A DNA stretch of 64,000 nucleotides, from positions 620,001 to 684,000 of the forward strand of contig NZ_CP138918.1 in assembly GCF_047123305.1 (NCBI RefSeq). The letters run 5' to 3'. A program made the translations under genes and the position numbers. This document shows positions 53,715-62,944 of this stretch, in pieces. This DNA comes from Thalassobius sp047123305. GTDB taxonomy: Bacteria; Pseudomonadota; Alphaproteobacteria; Rhodobacterales; Rhodobacteraceae. Every line of letters starts with the position of its first letter. Position 1 is the first letter of the stretch. The notes beneath the pieces are model-generated. The model was not told where the DNA came from. It worked only from the letters and a program-made list of their open reading frames with translations, and ran no database searches.

Positions 53715-54461
53715 TCACGGCAATATACGACCAAAGATGTTGGACAGTATAGAGTTAGCTTTCTTCTTTGTTGCTTTTTGCGAAACAATAACAGACGTCG
53801 TTCCGGGACGTGCAACCGGACGCAAGACCCCGCTGGCGGTGCGCCGCCCGGGCTGTTCTGCATCCTGTGGCAGCGCGGCCAGGGTCACGGTTTCGCTCTG
53901 CGGCGCCTGAACAGAGACAACCCGCGCACGCAGCGGGCTTTCTTCACGGATCCGTTCTGCCAGCCACATCAGCTGGGTCAGCCCCTTCTCACCGGTGGCG
54001 GCGCTACTTTTGGCACCATAAAGCGCCAGCCCAACGATATGGCCGTTGATCACCATGATCCCGCGCCAATGCAACGGGTCACTTTCTGCCGACAGCGCCT
54101 CCAGATCCTGCACCTGCACCACGGTCAGGCCGTCACCATGCAACCGGCGCAGAACCTTGCGATCCCCCAAGGCCACCGCAATTTCCGAAGCGCTGGGTTC
54201 CGGCGCATCCCCTTCCCGTGGCAGGGCTGAGACGGTCATCACCACAGGTTCGACCTGATAGCCACTGACAAATCCGGTCAGTTGCTCGCAGGAGGCAAGC
54301 AGCGCAAAACCACCGGACTTACGGGCCTTCAGACTGTCTTTCTGGATGCAATAGCCCTGCGGCGCGGCCACGATGACCTCTCCGCCGGCCAGGGCGGCGC
54401 GGTCCAGAACATTGTCCCGTGGCCCTTGTTCGACAGGCCCAACAGAGAGGCACCCCGACAT
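53715..54461 (-). CDS. Putative lipoprotein with unclear start
   Basis: From the first ATG (54461) 248 residues are encoded: MSGCLSVGPVEQGPRDNVLD, VIVAAPQGYCIQKDSLKARK and the C-terminal ATKKKANSILSNIFGRILP. The DNA before that ATG continues in frame as a good lipoprotein signal (IGGLSQKHWRIVPALGLSFV then MSGC lipobox), so the true start should lie about 54521, where the codon is ATC with GGGAGGG eight bases upstream. No ATG, GTG or TTG exists there except a TTG at 54473. Either ATC is used, or the start codon is mutated. Family is a Rhodobacterales lipoprotein of unknown function. Confidence 0.65.
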   Translation of the reverse strand: MSGCLSVGPVEQGPRDNVLDRAALAGGEVIVAAPQGYCIQKDSLKARKSGGFALLASCEQLTGFVSGYQVEPVVMTVSALPREGDAPEPSASEIAVALGDRKVLRRLHGDGLTVVQVQDLEALSAESDPLHWRGIMVINGHIVGLALYGAKSSAATGEKGLTQLMWLAERIREESPLRARVVSVQAPQSETVTLAALPQDAEQPGRRTASGVLRPVARPGTTSVIVSQKATKKKANSILSNIFGRILP

Positions 54462-54695
54462 AACAAAACTCAATCCAAGCGCAGGAACAATGCGCCAATG
54501 CTTCTGTGAAAGCCCCCCGATGGCCTCACCCTCCCAGGTCTTATGTGTGAGGGTTCCCCCCTCCGCGCAGTGGCAGCCGCGCTTGTTTGCGCAAAGAGGT
54601 ATCCGATGCAAAGCCGCGACCTCAAGCCGCTTTCCACCGCTGCCCCCTGTTGTCCCGCGAGGTGTGTCGTTAGGGTCATCGCTGAGGAGCCGAGC

Positions 54696-55598
54696 ATGTC
54701 GCCAAACCCAACGGGGCCGTACCGCGCCCACGAACAGTTCATCGCCCCTGCCCGGGATGGCGCGCCTTGGCGGGTGATCCCCGGCATCGTGTTGATTTGC
54801 GCGCTTTATCTGAGCCTTTTGTGGTTTCTTCAGGCCGCTTTGGCAACGCTGTTGCCGCCGCCTGTCTTTGAGGCCTTTCGCAGCGAAGTGCAGACCGGCG
54901 AAACCGCTATTGGGGCGCTGTATCTCTTGTTCAGCTTTGGCCTGATGGCTGTGGCGGTGATGCTTGTGACCGTCCAGATGCACCGTCGCTCCCCGCTCGG
55001 GCTGTTTGGCCCTTTGCGGCAGATGGTCAGCCAGGGCGGCGCGGTGCTGGTGATGCTGATTGGCCTCACGGCGATGATCTGGATCCTGCCCCCGTCGGAG
55101 TTTCCCAGCCCCCTGCCCGCGGCGCGTCCCTTTGCATCCTGGGCCGTTTGGCTGCCATTGGCGATCCCTGCGCTGCTGATCCAGACCACAACCGAAGAGC
55201 TGGTGTTTCGCGGCTACCTGCAACAGCACCTCGCCGCGCATTTCCGCCATCCGGTTTTGTGGATGGGGTTGCCCGCCCTGCTGTTCGGCCTGCTACATTA
55301 CCGCCCCGAGGCGAGGGAAAACGCCTGGATTCTGGTCCTGTGGGCCGCCGCCTTTTCGCTGATCGCCGCCGATCTGACTGCACGGGCAGGCACCTTGGGG
55401 CCTGCAATCGCGCTGCATTTCGCCTCAAACGCCGTGGCCATTCTGCTGGTGTCGCAAGACCCCGCCTTGTCCGGTCTGGCGCTGATAGCGGCCCCTGTAG
55501 ATCTGTCCGATCCCGCCGTAGTGCGCCCGGCGCTGCTGCTGGATGTCGCCGTTTTGCTGCTGGGCTGGTTGACGGCGCGGCTGGTTCTGCGACGGTAG
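54696..55598 (+). CDS. CPBP-family intramembrane metalloprotease (first of two)
   Basis: 300 residues from ATG 54696 (GAGGAG upstream). About eight TM helices; CPBP motifs IQTTTEELVFRGYLQQHLAA (Glu-Glu-x-x-x-Arg), ALLFGLLHYRPEA (His), and AIALHFASNAVAILLV (His-x-x-x-Asn). These are glutamate/histidine metalloproteases of the CAAX/Abi type; substrates in bacteria are mostly unknown. Its start region is divergent from the lipoprotein gene. Confidence 0.92.
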   Translation: MSPNPTGPYRAHEQFIAPARDGAPWRVIPGIVLICALYLSLLWFLQAALATLLPPPVFEAFRSEVQTGETAIGALYLLFSFGLMAVAVMLVTVQMHRRSPLGLFGPLRQMVSQGGAVLVMLIGLTAMIWILPPSEFPSPLPAARPFASWAVWLPLAIPALLIQTTTEELVFRGYLQQHLAAHFRHPVLWMGLPALLFGLLHYRPEARENAWILVLWAAAFSLIAADLTARAGTLGPAIALHFASNAVAILLVSQDPALSGLALIAAPVDLSDPAVVRPALLLDVAVLLLGWLTARLVLRR

Positions 55599-55602
55599 CG
55601 CC

Positions 55603-56505
55603 ATGAACCGCCCCTCCGCCTATCAGCCCCACCTGCCCTACATCGCGCCTGCGCTGCCCAGCAATGATCTGCTGCGGCTGGCGATTGGTTTTGTGCTGAT
55701 TGAGACAGGCTACAAATTCGGCCTGCAAGCCGTCGATGCGCTGCTGACCTCCCCGGGTCTGGCCGAGGGGTACTACAACGGCACCACACGTGGCGGGTTG
55801 CTGTTGCAACTGTTCAGCTTTGGCCTGCTGGCGCTGGCGGTGGGATTTGTCACCCATCACCTGCACCGCCGTCCCGCCTGGACCTTGATCGGACCGCCGC
55901 AACAAGCCTGGCAGGACCTGCGCAAAGTAACCTGGGCGGGGCTGATGGCCTTTCTGGTGATCGAGGTGGCACCGCCGTTCTATTCCTACGCCGAGGGGGA
56001 CTGGAACGCGCCGCTCCTCTGGCTCACCACCCTGCCGCTGGCGATGTTTGCACTGCTGATCCAAACCGGCGCCGAAGAGCTGCTTTATCGCGGCTACTTC
56101 CAGCAGCAGCTGGCCGCACGGTTCCGTTCACCGCTGGTCTGGATGGTGGTGCCCAACCTGTTCTTTGCTGCGGCCCATTGGAACAATGCCAGCACAACAA
56201 ATGAGGCGCTGGACTATGTCACCTGGGCCTTTTTCTTTGGCCTCGCCGCCTCGGATTTGACAGCACGCAGCGGCACCATCGGGGCGGCGATCGGATTTCA
56301 CCTGGCCAACAACGCCTTTGCCTTCCTGTTCTTTAATGAAGCTGGCGGCATGGATTCGGGACTGGCCCTGCTGCTGTTCCCCGCCAGCGAAAGCCTACTG
56401 CCCCCGTCGGCCGCCGAAGCCCCCTTTCCATCCTGGAGACTGGTGCAAGAACTGGGGGTTATGCTGATTATCTGGCTCTCGGCCCGAATTGCCATCAAGC
56501 GTTGA
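55603..56505 (+). CDS. CPBP-family intramembrane metalloprotease (second of two)
   Basis: 300 residues, four bases after the first CPBP gene. Same topology and motifs: IQTGAEELLYRGYFQQQLAA, NLFFAAAHWNNAST and AAIGFHLANNAFAFLF. It is a diverged tandem copy of the preceding gene, so the pair may act on related substrates or as a heteromer. It ends 65 bases before accD. Confidence 0.92.
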   Translation: MNRPSAYQPHLPYIAPALPSNDLLRLAIGFVLIETGYKFGLQAVDALLTSPGLAEGYYNGTTRGGLLLQLFSFGLLALAVGFVTHHLHRRPAWTLIGPPQQAWQDLRKVTWAGLMAFLVIEVAPPFYSYAEGDWNAPLLWLTTLPLAMFALLIQTGAEELLYRGYFQQQLAARFRSPLVWMVVPNLFFAAAHWNNASTTNEALDYVTWAFFFGLAASDLTARSGTIGAAIGFHLANNAFAFLFFNEAGGMDSGLALLLFPASESLLPPSAAEAPFPSWRLVQELGVMLIIWLSARIAIKR

Positions 56506-56570
56506 TTGCATTTCCGTTACGTCGGGCTTATTTGACTAGCTCACGAACGCAGCAAGCAGGGCAACCGCTC

Positions 56571-57518
56571 ATGAACTGGATCACCAACTATGTCCGTCCC
56601 CGGATCAACTCGATTTTCTCGCGTCGCGAGGTGCCCGAGAATCTGTGGACCAAATGCGGCGAATGCGGAACCATGCTGTTCCATCGTGAACTGGCCGACA
56701 ATCTGAACGTCTGCACCAACTGTGATCACCACATGGCAATCACCCCACGTGACCGGTTCAACAACCTGTTTGACGGCGGTGCCTTTGCCGAGGTGGACGT
56801 GCCCGCGCCCACCACCGACCCGCTGCAATTCCGCGATCAGAAAAAATACCCTGAACGCATGAAGGCCGCGCAGAAGAAAACCGGTGAGAAAGAGGCCATG
56901 CTGGTCGCAACCGGTGAAATCGGTCGCACCCCAATTGTCGCCGCCTGTCAGGATTTCTCGTTCATGGGTGGGTCGATGGGCATGTATGTCGGTAACGCCA
57001 TCATCGCCGCCGCTGAAAAAGCGGTTGAGCTGAAGCGTCCGCTGATCCTGTTCTCCGCCGCTGGCGGCGCCCGCATGCAGGAAGGCATCCTGTCGCTGAT
57101 GCAGATGCCGCGCACCACTGTGGCCGTGCAGATGCTGAAAGAGGCAAACCTGCCCTACATCGTTGTGCTGACCCACCCCACCACCGGTGGTGTGACCGCG
57201 TCTTACGCAATGCTGGGCGACGTGCAGATTTCCGAACCCAATGCGCTGATCTGTTTCGCCGGTCCCCGTGTGATCGAACAGACCATCCGCGAAAAGCTGC
57301 CCGAAGGCTTCCAGCGCGCCGAATACCTGCTGGATCACGGCATGCTGGACCGCGTGACCAAACGCACCGAGATGCGCGAAGAGTTGATCACCATCACCCG
57401 CATGCTGCTGGGTCTGCCCCCGGCGATCAAAGGCGACCTGCCCGCACCGGAAGCGTCTGACAATGCCGAAGAGAGCCTCTCCGAGGCGCTCACCAGCGAA
57501 GTGTCCGACGCGAAATGA
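56571..57518 (+). CDS. accD: AccD acetyl-CoA carboxylase carboxyltransferase beta subunit
   Basis: 315 residues from ATG 56571. Zinc finger with Cys29, Cys32, Cys48 and Cys51 (KCGECGTMLF; NVCTNCDHHM), then the crotonase-like carboxyltransferase domain: SFMGGSMGMYVGNAIIAAAE, ILFSAAGGARMQEGILSLMQ, THPTTGGVTASYAMLGDV, FAGPRVIEQTIREKLPEGFQ. With AccA it transfers carboxyl from biotin to acetyl-CoA, the first step of fatty-acid synthesis. The acidic C-terminal tail is short. It is coupled to folC (4-base overlap), the usual pairing. Confidence 0.99.
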   Translation: MNWITNYVRPRINSIFSRREVPENLWTKCGECGTMLFHRELADNLNVCTNCDHHMAITPRDRFNNLFDGGAFAEVDVPAPTTDPLQFRDQKKYPERMKAAQKKTGEKEAMLVATGEIGRTPIVAACQDFSFMGGSMGMYVGNAIIAAAEKAVELKRPLILFSAAGGARMQEGILSLMQMPRTTVAVQMLKEANLPYIVVLTHPTTGGVTASYAMLGDVQISEPNALICFAGPRVIEQTIREKLPEGFQRAEYLLDHGMLDRVTKRTEMREELITITRMLLGLPPAIKGDLPAPEASDNAEESLSEALTSEVSDAK

Positions 57519-58786
57519 AGCAGGGTTCCGACGCCGTGCTTGCACGGATGATGGCGCTGCATCCCAAAATCATCGATCTGACGCTGGACCGGGTCTGGCG
57601 TCTGCTTGACGCTTTGGACAATCCGCAAAATGCGCTGCCGCCGGTGATCCATATCGCCGGCACCAATGGCAAAGGCTCAACCCAGGCCATGATCCGGGCG
57701 GGCCTTGAGGCGGCGGGCAACACGGTCCATGCCTATACTTCGCCGCATCTGGCCCGTTTTCATGAGCGGATCCGCCTGGCCGGGGATCTGATCTCTGAGG
57801 TGCATCTGACCGAGATCCTGGATGAGTGCTACGCCAAGAACGACGGCGGCAACATCACCTATTTCGAAATCACCACCTGCGCCGGCCTGCTGGCCTTTGC
57901 CCGCACCCCTGCTGACTACACCCTGCTGGAGGTGGGCCTGGGGGGGCGGCTGGACGCGACCAATGTGATCGACCAGCCCGAACTGACCATCATCACCCCG
58001 ATCTCGATCGACCATGAGCAATTCCTTGGCAACACGCTGACCAAGATCGCCGGTGAAAAGGCCGGCATCATCAAACGGGGCGTCCCCTGTGTTGTCGGGC
58101 CGCAGCCCGAAGAAGCCATGGATGTGATCGAAGCCACCGCCGCCCGTCTCGGCGCGCCGCTGATCGCCTATGGCCAGCATTGGCACGTCTGGGAAGAGCG
58201 CGGCCGCCTGATCTATCAGGACGAACGTGGTCTGCTGGACCTGCCGCTGCCAAACCTGCCGGGCGCTCACCAAATCCAGAACGCCGGTGCCGCCATCGCA
58301 GCGCTGCGCCATCTGGGCAAGGATGACAATGCCGCCGAGGCCGCTGTGACGCAGGCGTTCTGGCCCGCCCGCATGCAGCGCCTTGTCGATGGCCCCCTGG
58401 TGGAGGCCGCCCCTCAGGCCGAACTGTGGCTTGATGGTGGCCACAACCCTGCCGCCGGTCAGGCCATTGGCACCCATCTGGCCAGCCTGCCAAAACGTCC
58501 GACCCATCTGATCTGCGGTATGCTCAACACCAAGGACATCTCGGGCTACCTGACCCCGATGATGCCCCATGTCGCCAGCCTGACCGCCGTGTCGATCCCA
58601 GACGAGCAGAACACCCTGCCCGCAGACGAAACCGCGCGCATGGCCCGCGCCGTCGGTATGCGGGCCTCTGAGGCCGACGATGTCCACAGCGCGCTGGCAG
58701 CGATCATCGCGGCCGAGCCCAACGCACGGGTGCTGATCTGCGGCTCGCTTTATCTGGCGGGTGCGATTTTGCGAGAAAATGGCTAA
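57515..58786 (+). CDS. folC: FolC folylpolyglutamate/dihydrofolate synthase
   Basis: 423 residues. P-loop HIAGTNGKGSTQAMIRAG (ATP), EVGLGGRLDATNVI (Mg and folate region), SIDHEQFLGNTLTKIAGEKA, PGAHQIQNAGAAIAAL and LDGGHNPAAG. Adds glutamate to dihydropteroate and tetrahydrofolate, which keeps folate in the cell. Follows accD with a 4-base overlap and ends before a clear terminator. Confidence 0.98.
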   Translation: MKQGSDAVLARMMALHPKIIDLTLDRVWRLLDALDNPQNALPPVIHIAGTNGKGSTQAMIRAGLEAAGNTVHAYTSPHLARFHERIRLAGDLISEVHLTEILDECYAKNDGGNITYFEITTCAGLLAFARTPADYTLLEVGLGGRLDATNVIDQPELTIITPISIDHEQFLGNTLTKIAGEKAGIIKRGVPCVVGPQPEEAMDVIEATAARLGAPLIAYGQHWHVWEERGRLIYQDERGLLDLPLPNLPGAHQIQNAGAAIAALRHLGKDDNAAEAAVTQAFWPARMQRLVDGPLVEAAPQAELWLDGGHNPAAGQAIGTHLASLPKRPTHLICGMLNTKDISGYLTPMMPHVASLTAVSIPDEQNTLPADETARMARAVGMRASEADDVHSALAAIIAAEPNARVLICGSLYLAGAILRENG

Positions 58787-58926
58787 CGAATCGCTCTGTT
58801 GACTGATTCGCCCTGATTCGCTTAAGCTCGAATCAGTGCATTCGAGGGCAGCGAGCCGCTGTATGTGTCGCCGGAACGATACTGGGGGGGACACAATCGA
58901 CGGGTTGGCAGGCAGGACAAGAAAGA

Positions 58927-58953
58927 GGGGTCGGGGCAACGGCCCCCTTTTTT
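58927..58953 (+). terminator. Rho-independent terminator of accD-folC
   Basis: GGGGTCG (58927-58933) pairs with CGGCCCC (58940-58946; one G-T wobble), loop GGGCAA, followed by C and six T (58948-58953). It lies 141 bases after the folC stop and 30 before the AEC gene. Confidence 0.85.
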
Positions 58954-58983
58954 ATTTCCGCATCGCCTGCTACCGCTTGGTCC

Positions 58984-59904
58984 ATGATTGACGTTCTGCT
59001 GCAAACCCTGCCGTTTTTCCTTTTGATCGCCGTGGGCTACGGCGCAGGGCGCAGCGGCTTCTTCCCCGAAGAAGCCACCGCCTGGCTGACCCGCTTTGTC
59101 TTCTACTTCGCGCTTTCGGCCATGCTGTTCCGTTTCTCCGCCAACCTTTCGCTGGCCGAGGTGTTCGACCTGCCCTTTGTACTGGCCTATTTGTTTGGCA
59201 CCCTGGCGGTTTACCTTCTGGTCACCTTTGTGGCCCTGGCCCGTGGCCGCGGTGTCGAGGAAGCCGCAATCGAGGCGCAATGCGGCGTGGTGGGAAATGT
59301 CGGTTTCCTCGGCGTGCCGATGCTGGTCATGCTGCTGGGGGAAGCGGCAATTGGTCCGGTCATGCTGGTGTTGGCCACCGACCTGATTGTCTTTGGCAGC
59401 CTGATCGTCATCGTCATAACCGCCCGCCGCGACGGTCGCCTGTCCCCCGCTGTTCTGGTCAGTGTTGGGTTGGGCCTGCTCAAGAACCCGATGATCGTGT
59501 CTATCTCGCTGGGGCTGTTGTGGTCCGCCACCGCACTGCCGCTGCCCGGCCCACTCAACGAATTTGTCGCCATCCTGGGTGCCGCGGCCACGCCGGGGGC
59601 GCTTTTTGCCATCGGCGCCTCGCTGGCCGGGAAGTCTGCGGAGCGGCTGGTGGTCGCGGGCTGGCTCAGCCTGGCCAAACTGGTGCTGCACCCGGCCGCC
59701 GTTGCCGCCACGGCGCTGTGGCTGTTCACGGTCGATCCCTATGCCGCGGGCGTCATGATCGCCGCCGCCGCCCTGCCGGTTGCGGGCAATGTGTTCATCC
59801 TGGCCCAGCATTTCGGGGTGGCGCCACAGCGGGTGTCAGCCTCGATTCTGATTTCAACGGCCTTCAGCATCCTGACCGTGTCCGCCATTATCGCTGCGCT
59901 TTAG
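58984..59904 (+). CDS. AEC-family transporter, second copy
   Basis: 306 residues, about ten TM helices: LQTLPFFLLIAVGYGAGRSG, FFPEEATAWLTRFVFYFAL at the start, and ALPVAGNVFILAQHFGVAP near the end, the AEC hallmark. The paralogue at 39905 shares the fold but is diverged. Substrate unknown, likely a carboxylic acid. It overlaps the end of the GH16 gene by 4 bases (converging). Confidence 0.88.
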   Translation: MIDVLLQTLPFFLLIAVGYGAGRSGFFPEEATAWLTRFVFYFALSAMLFRFSANLSLAEVFDLPFVLAYLFGTLAVYLLVTFVALARGRGVEEAAIEAQCGVVGNVGFLGVPMLVMLLGEAAIGPVMLVLATDLIVFGSLIVIVITARRDGRLSPAVLVSVGLGLLKNPMIVSISLGLLWSATALPLPGPLNEFVAILGAAATPGALFAIGASLAGKSAERLVVAGWLSLAKLVLHPAAVAATALWLFTVDPYAAGVMIAAAALPVAGNVFILAQHFGVAPQRVSASILISTAFSILTVSAIIAAL

Positions 59905-60674
59905 GCCGCGCGGTTCAGATCTGCCAGCGGCGTGAACCGCACCGCGTTGATCCGGGCCTTGCCCCTGGTCTGCGGTGAAGCGCGTCCAGCCCAATTCGCC
60001 AACGACGGGGCAGCGGCCCATAGGTTGAGGTACAAATGCCCCGGAACCTCAGGCAACTGCGCCTGCTCGCGTGTCACCTCAAAAACCATTTGAGCCCCGA
60101 CAAACCAGCGCAGACGGTCCGGCCACCACTCAAACGCATAGCGTCGCGACTGCGCCGCCGCGTCAAACCCCAAAGGGATCTGCCGCGTCTGCAATGCGCC
60201 ATCCACAAACCAGGAGGCCTGCATCATCCTTGTATTCTTGCCCAGAAATTCAATGTCGATCTCATCGTGCCGGGTGCCATAATAGGGGCCGGTATACAGA
60301 AAAAATCCGGTCACCAGACCCGCGCCTCGGGCGGGTTTAATGTCCGCTTCATAGCGCCCGAAACCTGATGTTTCGCGCCGACGCAAAGACGCCCCTTCAA
60401 ATCGGTTCCTCGGCGCAAGGCTTGCCCCTGCACGTGGTGCAATCACCAGCGCTAGGCGAGACGCAGAGCCTTCATGTTGAACCTGTCTGCGACGCCAATC
60501 AGTGTCGAAATGCGGGTGGTCAAAATCGTAGTCGGCAACATGCCAGCGCCCCTCGTCCAAAGTTTCGAATGGATCGTGAAAGGCACTGGTCTGTTCTGCC
60601 CTAACAGCGGTCGGCGGCATCGCAGAAAGAACCATTGCAGCAGCCAGCGGAAATCGCTGTAAGTGTTTCACCAT
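59901..60674 (-). CDS. Glycoside hydrolase family 16 (secreted)
   Basis: 257 residues from ATG 60674, with GGGAGGGGGAG upstream. Signal peptide MVKHLQRFPLAAAMVLSAM to about residue 26 (VRA-EQ). Core GH16 motif RHDEIDIEFLGKNTR (nucleophile Glu138, acid/base Glu142) and FGRYEADIKPARGAGLVTG, FEWWPDRLRWFV. It resembles ExoK-type beta-glucanases that trim exopolysaccharide. It is likely exported and acts on the cell's own or a host/algal polysaccharide. It is one gene, with OmpA-like gene downstream of its promoter on the same strand. Confidence 0.92.
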   Translation of the reverse strand: MVKHLQRFPLAAAMVLSAMPPTAVRAEQTSAFHDPFETLDEGRWHVADYDFDHPHFDTDWRRRQVQHEGSASRLALVIAPRAGASLAPRNRFEGASLRRRETSGFGRYEADIKPARGAGLVTGFFLYTGPYYGTRHDEIDIEFLGKNTRMMQASWFVDGALQTRQIPLGFDAAAQSRRYAFEWWPDRLRWFVGAQMVFEVTREQAQLPEVPGHLYLNLWAAAPSLANWAGRASPQTRGKARINAVRFTPLADLNRAA

Positions 60675-60922
60675 CACTCCCCCTCCCGACAGCTTTGCAA
60701 AATCCCGAAGAAACCCTCTCCGGGTTTTGCGACGGGACATGTTCTGCCCAACACGCGATTCCGGCTCCATTCTGGAGACCCCTCATAAGGAAAACAGCCC
60801 ACGACATTGTCGTTAACGGGTTGTTTACCTTTCAGGGGACGAGCCTGAAATCCGCAATCACGATTGTGGTTAACACGTGTTGCCAAGCCAATCGTGCAAA
60901 CCGCACCTTGCACGGCTGCTCG

Positions 60923-61606
60923 CTAAAACCCCGAGACGCCCTGCTGATATCCGGGATCCGCGGCGCAACTGCGGGCCCAAATCGCAACCCGTCTGTTTCT
61001 GGGATCGCGACTGTCCACACCCGCAAGCGGCTCTTCTTCCCCCTTGCCCTCCAGACTACGGATCCGCCTGCCGTCATCCAGCAACGGTCGCAGATGGTCT
61101 GCAACAACCTCCGCCCGTTGTTTAGAAAGGCGCAGGTTCTGTGTGGTGGATCCGCTGCTGTCAGAATGTCCTACCAGATGCAGGCAGGCCCTCGCCATCA
61201 CAGGGATGTTCAAGATATCGCCGAGCAGAGCGATCTGCGCCTGTGCGACCGGATCAAGGTCCAGACCACCGGCCGGAAAAAACACATGAGATTCGCGCAG
61301 TGCGGCCTCTGCCATCATCGACGTCTGTCTCTGCGCCTGCCCCGCCACATCACGACGCTCGTGAGACACCTCAGGATTTTGCGCAACGGGCGACAGCTGC
61401 GTCTGTTGAACCTGCGCGACAAGACATCCATCGCCGACGATTCCATAGCGGTCCATCAACTGCAGGCAGAGCGCCTGCGGCAATGCCACAGCCGAAGACG
61501 CAACCGCAGGCGACCCGACAACAGTCAGTGTCCCAATCGCGATCCATGCCAGTCCCGAGGCCAACGCGGCCCCAAAGCCCATGAAGAATGATCGAATACG
61601 ACGCAT
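60923..61606 (-). CDS. OmpA-like domain protein
   Basis: 227 residues. N-terminal signal anchor (FFMGFGAALASGLAWIAIG), a middle region with Gln/Ala coil character, and a C-terminal OmpA-like peptidoglycan-binding domain: VFFPAGGLDLDPVAQAQIAL, ACLHLVGHSDSSGSTTQNLR, LSKQRAEVVADHL, DPRNRRVAIW. It probably anchors to peptidoglycan. It lacks an obvious outer-membrane barrel. 153 bases from the acyltransferase gene on the other strand. Confidence 0.85.
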   Translation of the reverse strand: MRRIRSFFMGFGAALASGLAWIAIGTLTVVGSPAVASSAVALPQALCLQLMDRYGIVGDGCLVAQVQQTQLSPVAQNPEVSHERRDVAGQAQRQTSMMAEAALRESHVFFPAGGLDLDPVAQAQIALLGDILNIPVMARACLHLVGHSDSSGSTTQNLRLSKQRAEVVADHLRPLLDDGRRIRSLEGKGEEEPLAGVDSRDPRNRRVAIWARSCAADPGYQQGVSGF

Positions 61607-61759
61607 TTTGGCATCCCTCCTGGCCCCAATATCTCGCAGAATCCTTTCGAAATCCTAAACGCGCGAAAGATCACTGCCAGCAGACCAAAACGATCCTGCG
61701 TTAACCGGATATTGTGATTCTCAACGTCATTCTGGCCCCAATCAAACTGGGTAGCCTCA

Positions 61760-62944
61760 ATGGACGTGACAACAAATCATCCGGGAAAAACGGACCGCAA
61801 CCGCGAGGTGTGGATTGACGGTTTGCGCCTACTGGCGGGCCTCTCGATGGTGGGGTTACACGCCAGCGCTGACGCCTATGGGCAGCCCTTCCCCAACGCC
61901 AGCGCCGAGGCCCGGGTTCTGCCAATGCTCTTGCGCGCGGTGCTTTACATCGCGCGAACGGAACTGTTCCTGTTGATCTCGGTTTTTCTGCTTCTGATGG
62001 CCGTGCAGGCGCGCCCGCGCCGCTACAGCGAAACGCTGCGCCAATTAATGGGCCGCCTACTGCCCTCCTTCTTGTTTTGGACGGTCTTTTACCTGTTTTA
62101 CAGCCTGCTGAAAGCACAGGCCTTTGGCTATTTCCCCACCGCCCTGAGCCAACTGCAAGATGCCTAATACCTGGCTCGCAGCTTCCTTCTTGGGGACGCC
62201 AAGTATCACATGCATTTCATCCCGACATTGATCGGAATTCTGCTGTTTTTTCCTTTGTTCAAAGTCGCTTACAAATATCCCGCCCTGGGGCTATCGCTGA
62301 TTGGTTTTCTGGCACTTCGCCGGGTGCTAGATGCGGCCCTGTACCAGTCTTTTTGGCAACACGACCTCCTGCCCTACCTGCTGCGCGGCGCCAAAGTCCT
62401 GAGTTATATAGGCTATGGCATGGCCGCTGCGACGCTGCTGGCGTTGTTTCACCGCTACACCCCGTTGGAGCGCGCTCGTTGGAGCCGCCTGTTGGCGGCA
62501 CTGCTTGTATTTCTGTTCGGCTTCAAGCTGGCCGCAACCGTCCAGGTCATCGAAACCGGGCGTTGGGCCTTTACCAATATCCCGGGCTACTGGGCGGATT
62601 TCCTAATGCCAGTTTTGCTCATGGGTCTGTGTCTCAGCCTATCAGGTCGGAGCTGGCCAGCATTGTTGTCGCGCGGTGCGCGGTACGCCTTCGGCATCTA
62701 TCTTTGCCACCCGGTTTTTCTGGATCTGGCAGAAATAGCGTTGCACCGGACAGGTCTGTCGCCAATCCAGCTGGTTACCGCAAAAATCGCCTTCACAGTG
62801 CCTTCCACATGCCTGTTTGTCTGGAGCCTGGAAAAGACCCGTTGGTTTGCGTGGACCGTGGGCCTCGGCAGGGCCCCGCGACTCCGACATCTTCGTTTTA
62901 GAAAGTCCCACACACAGGAGGCAAACCATGCTCACCAACATTGA
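61760..62944 (+). pseudogene. Acyltransferase-3 family protein interrupted by in-frame TAA
   Basis: A single frame runs from ATG 61760 to the stop at 62944 with one TAA at 62165-62167. Before it: VWIDGLRLLAGLSMVGLHAS (family start with active-site His) and four helices ending in ALSQLQDA. After it: YLARSFLLGDAKYHMHFIPT and six more helices, including GARYAFGIYLCHPVFLDLAE, the conserved C-terminal end. So one gene is cut in two. A CAA to TAA change from Gln would explain it. Intact members transfer acyl groups to cell-surface sugars. Confidence 0.75.

Noticed and set aside
53715..55250. Very long minus-strand frame including 250 residues upstream of the lipoprotein
   Set aside because: The first part is rich in His/Arg/Gln and is antisense to the first CPBP gene; only the part from about 54521 down looks coding.
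57677..58939. Long minus-strand frame across folC
   Set aside because: A mirror of folC, without any domain.
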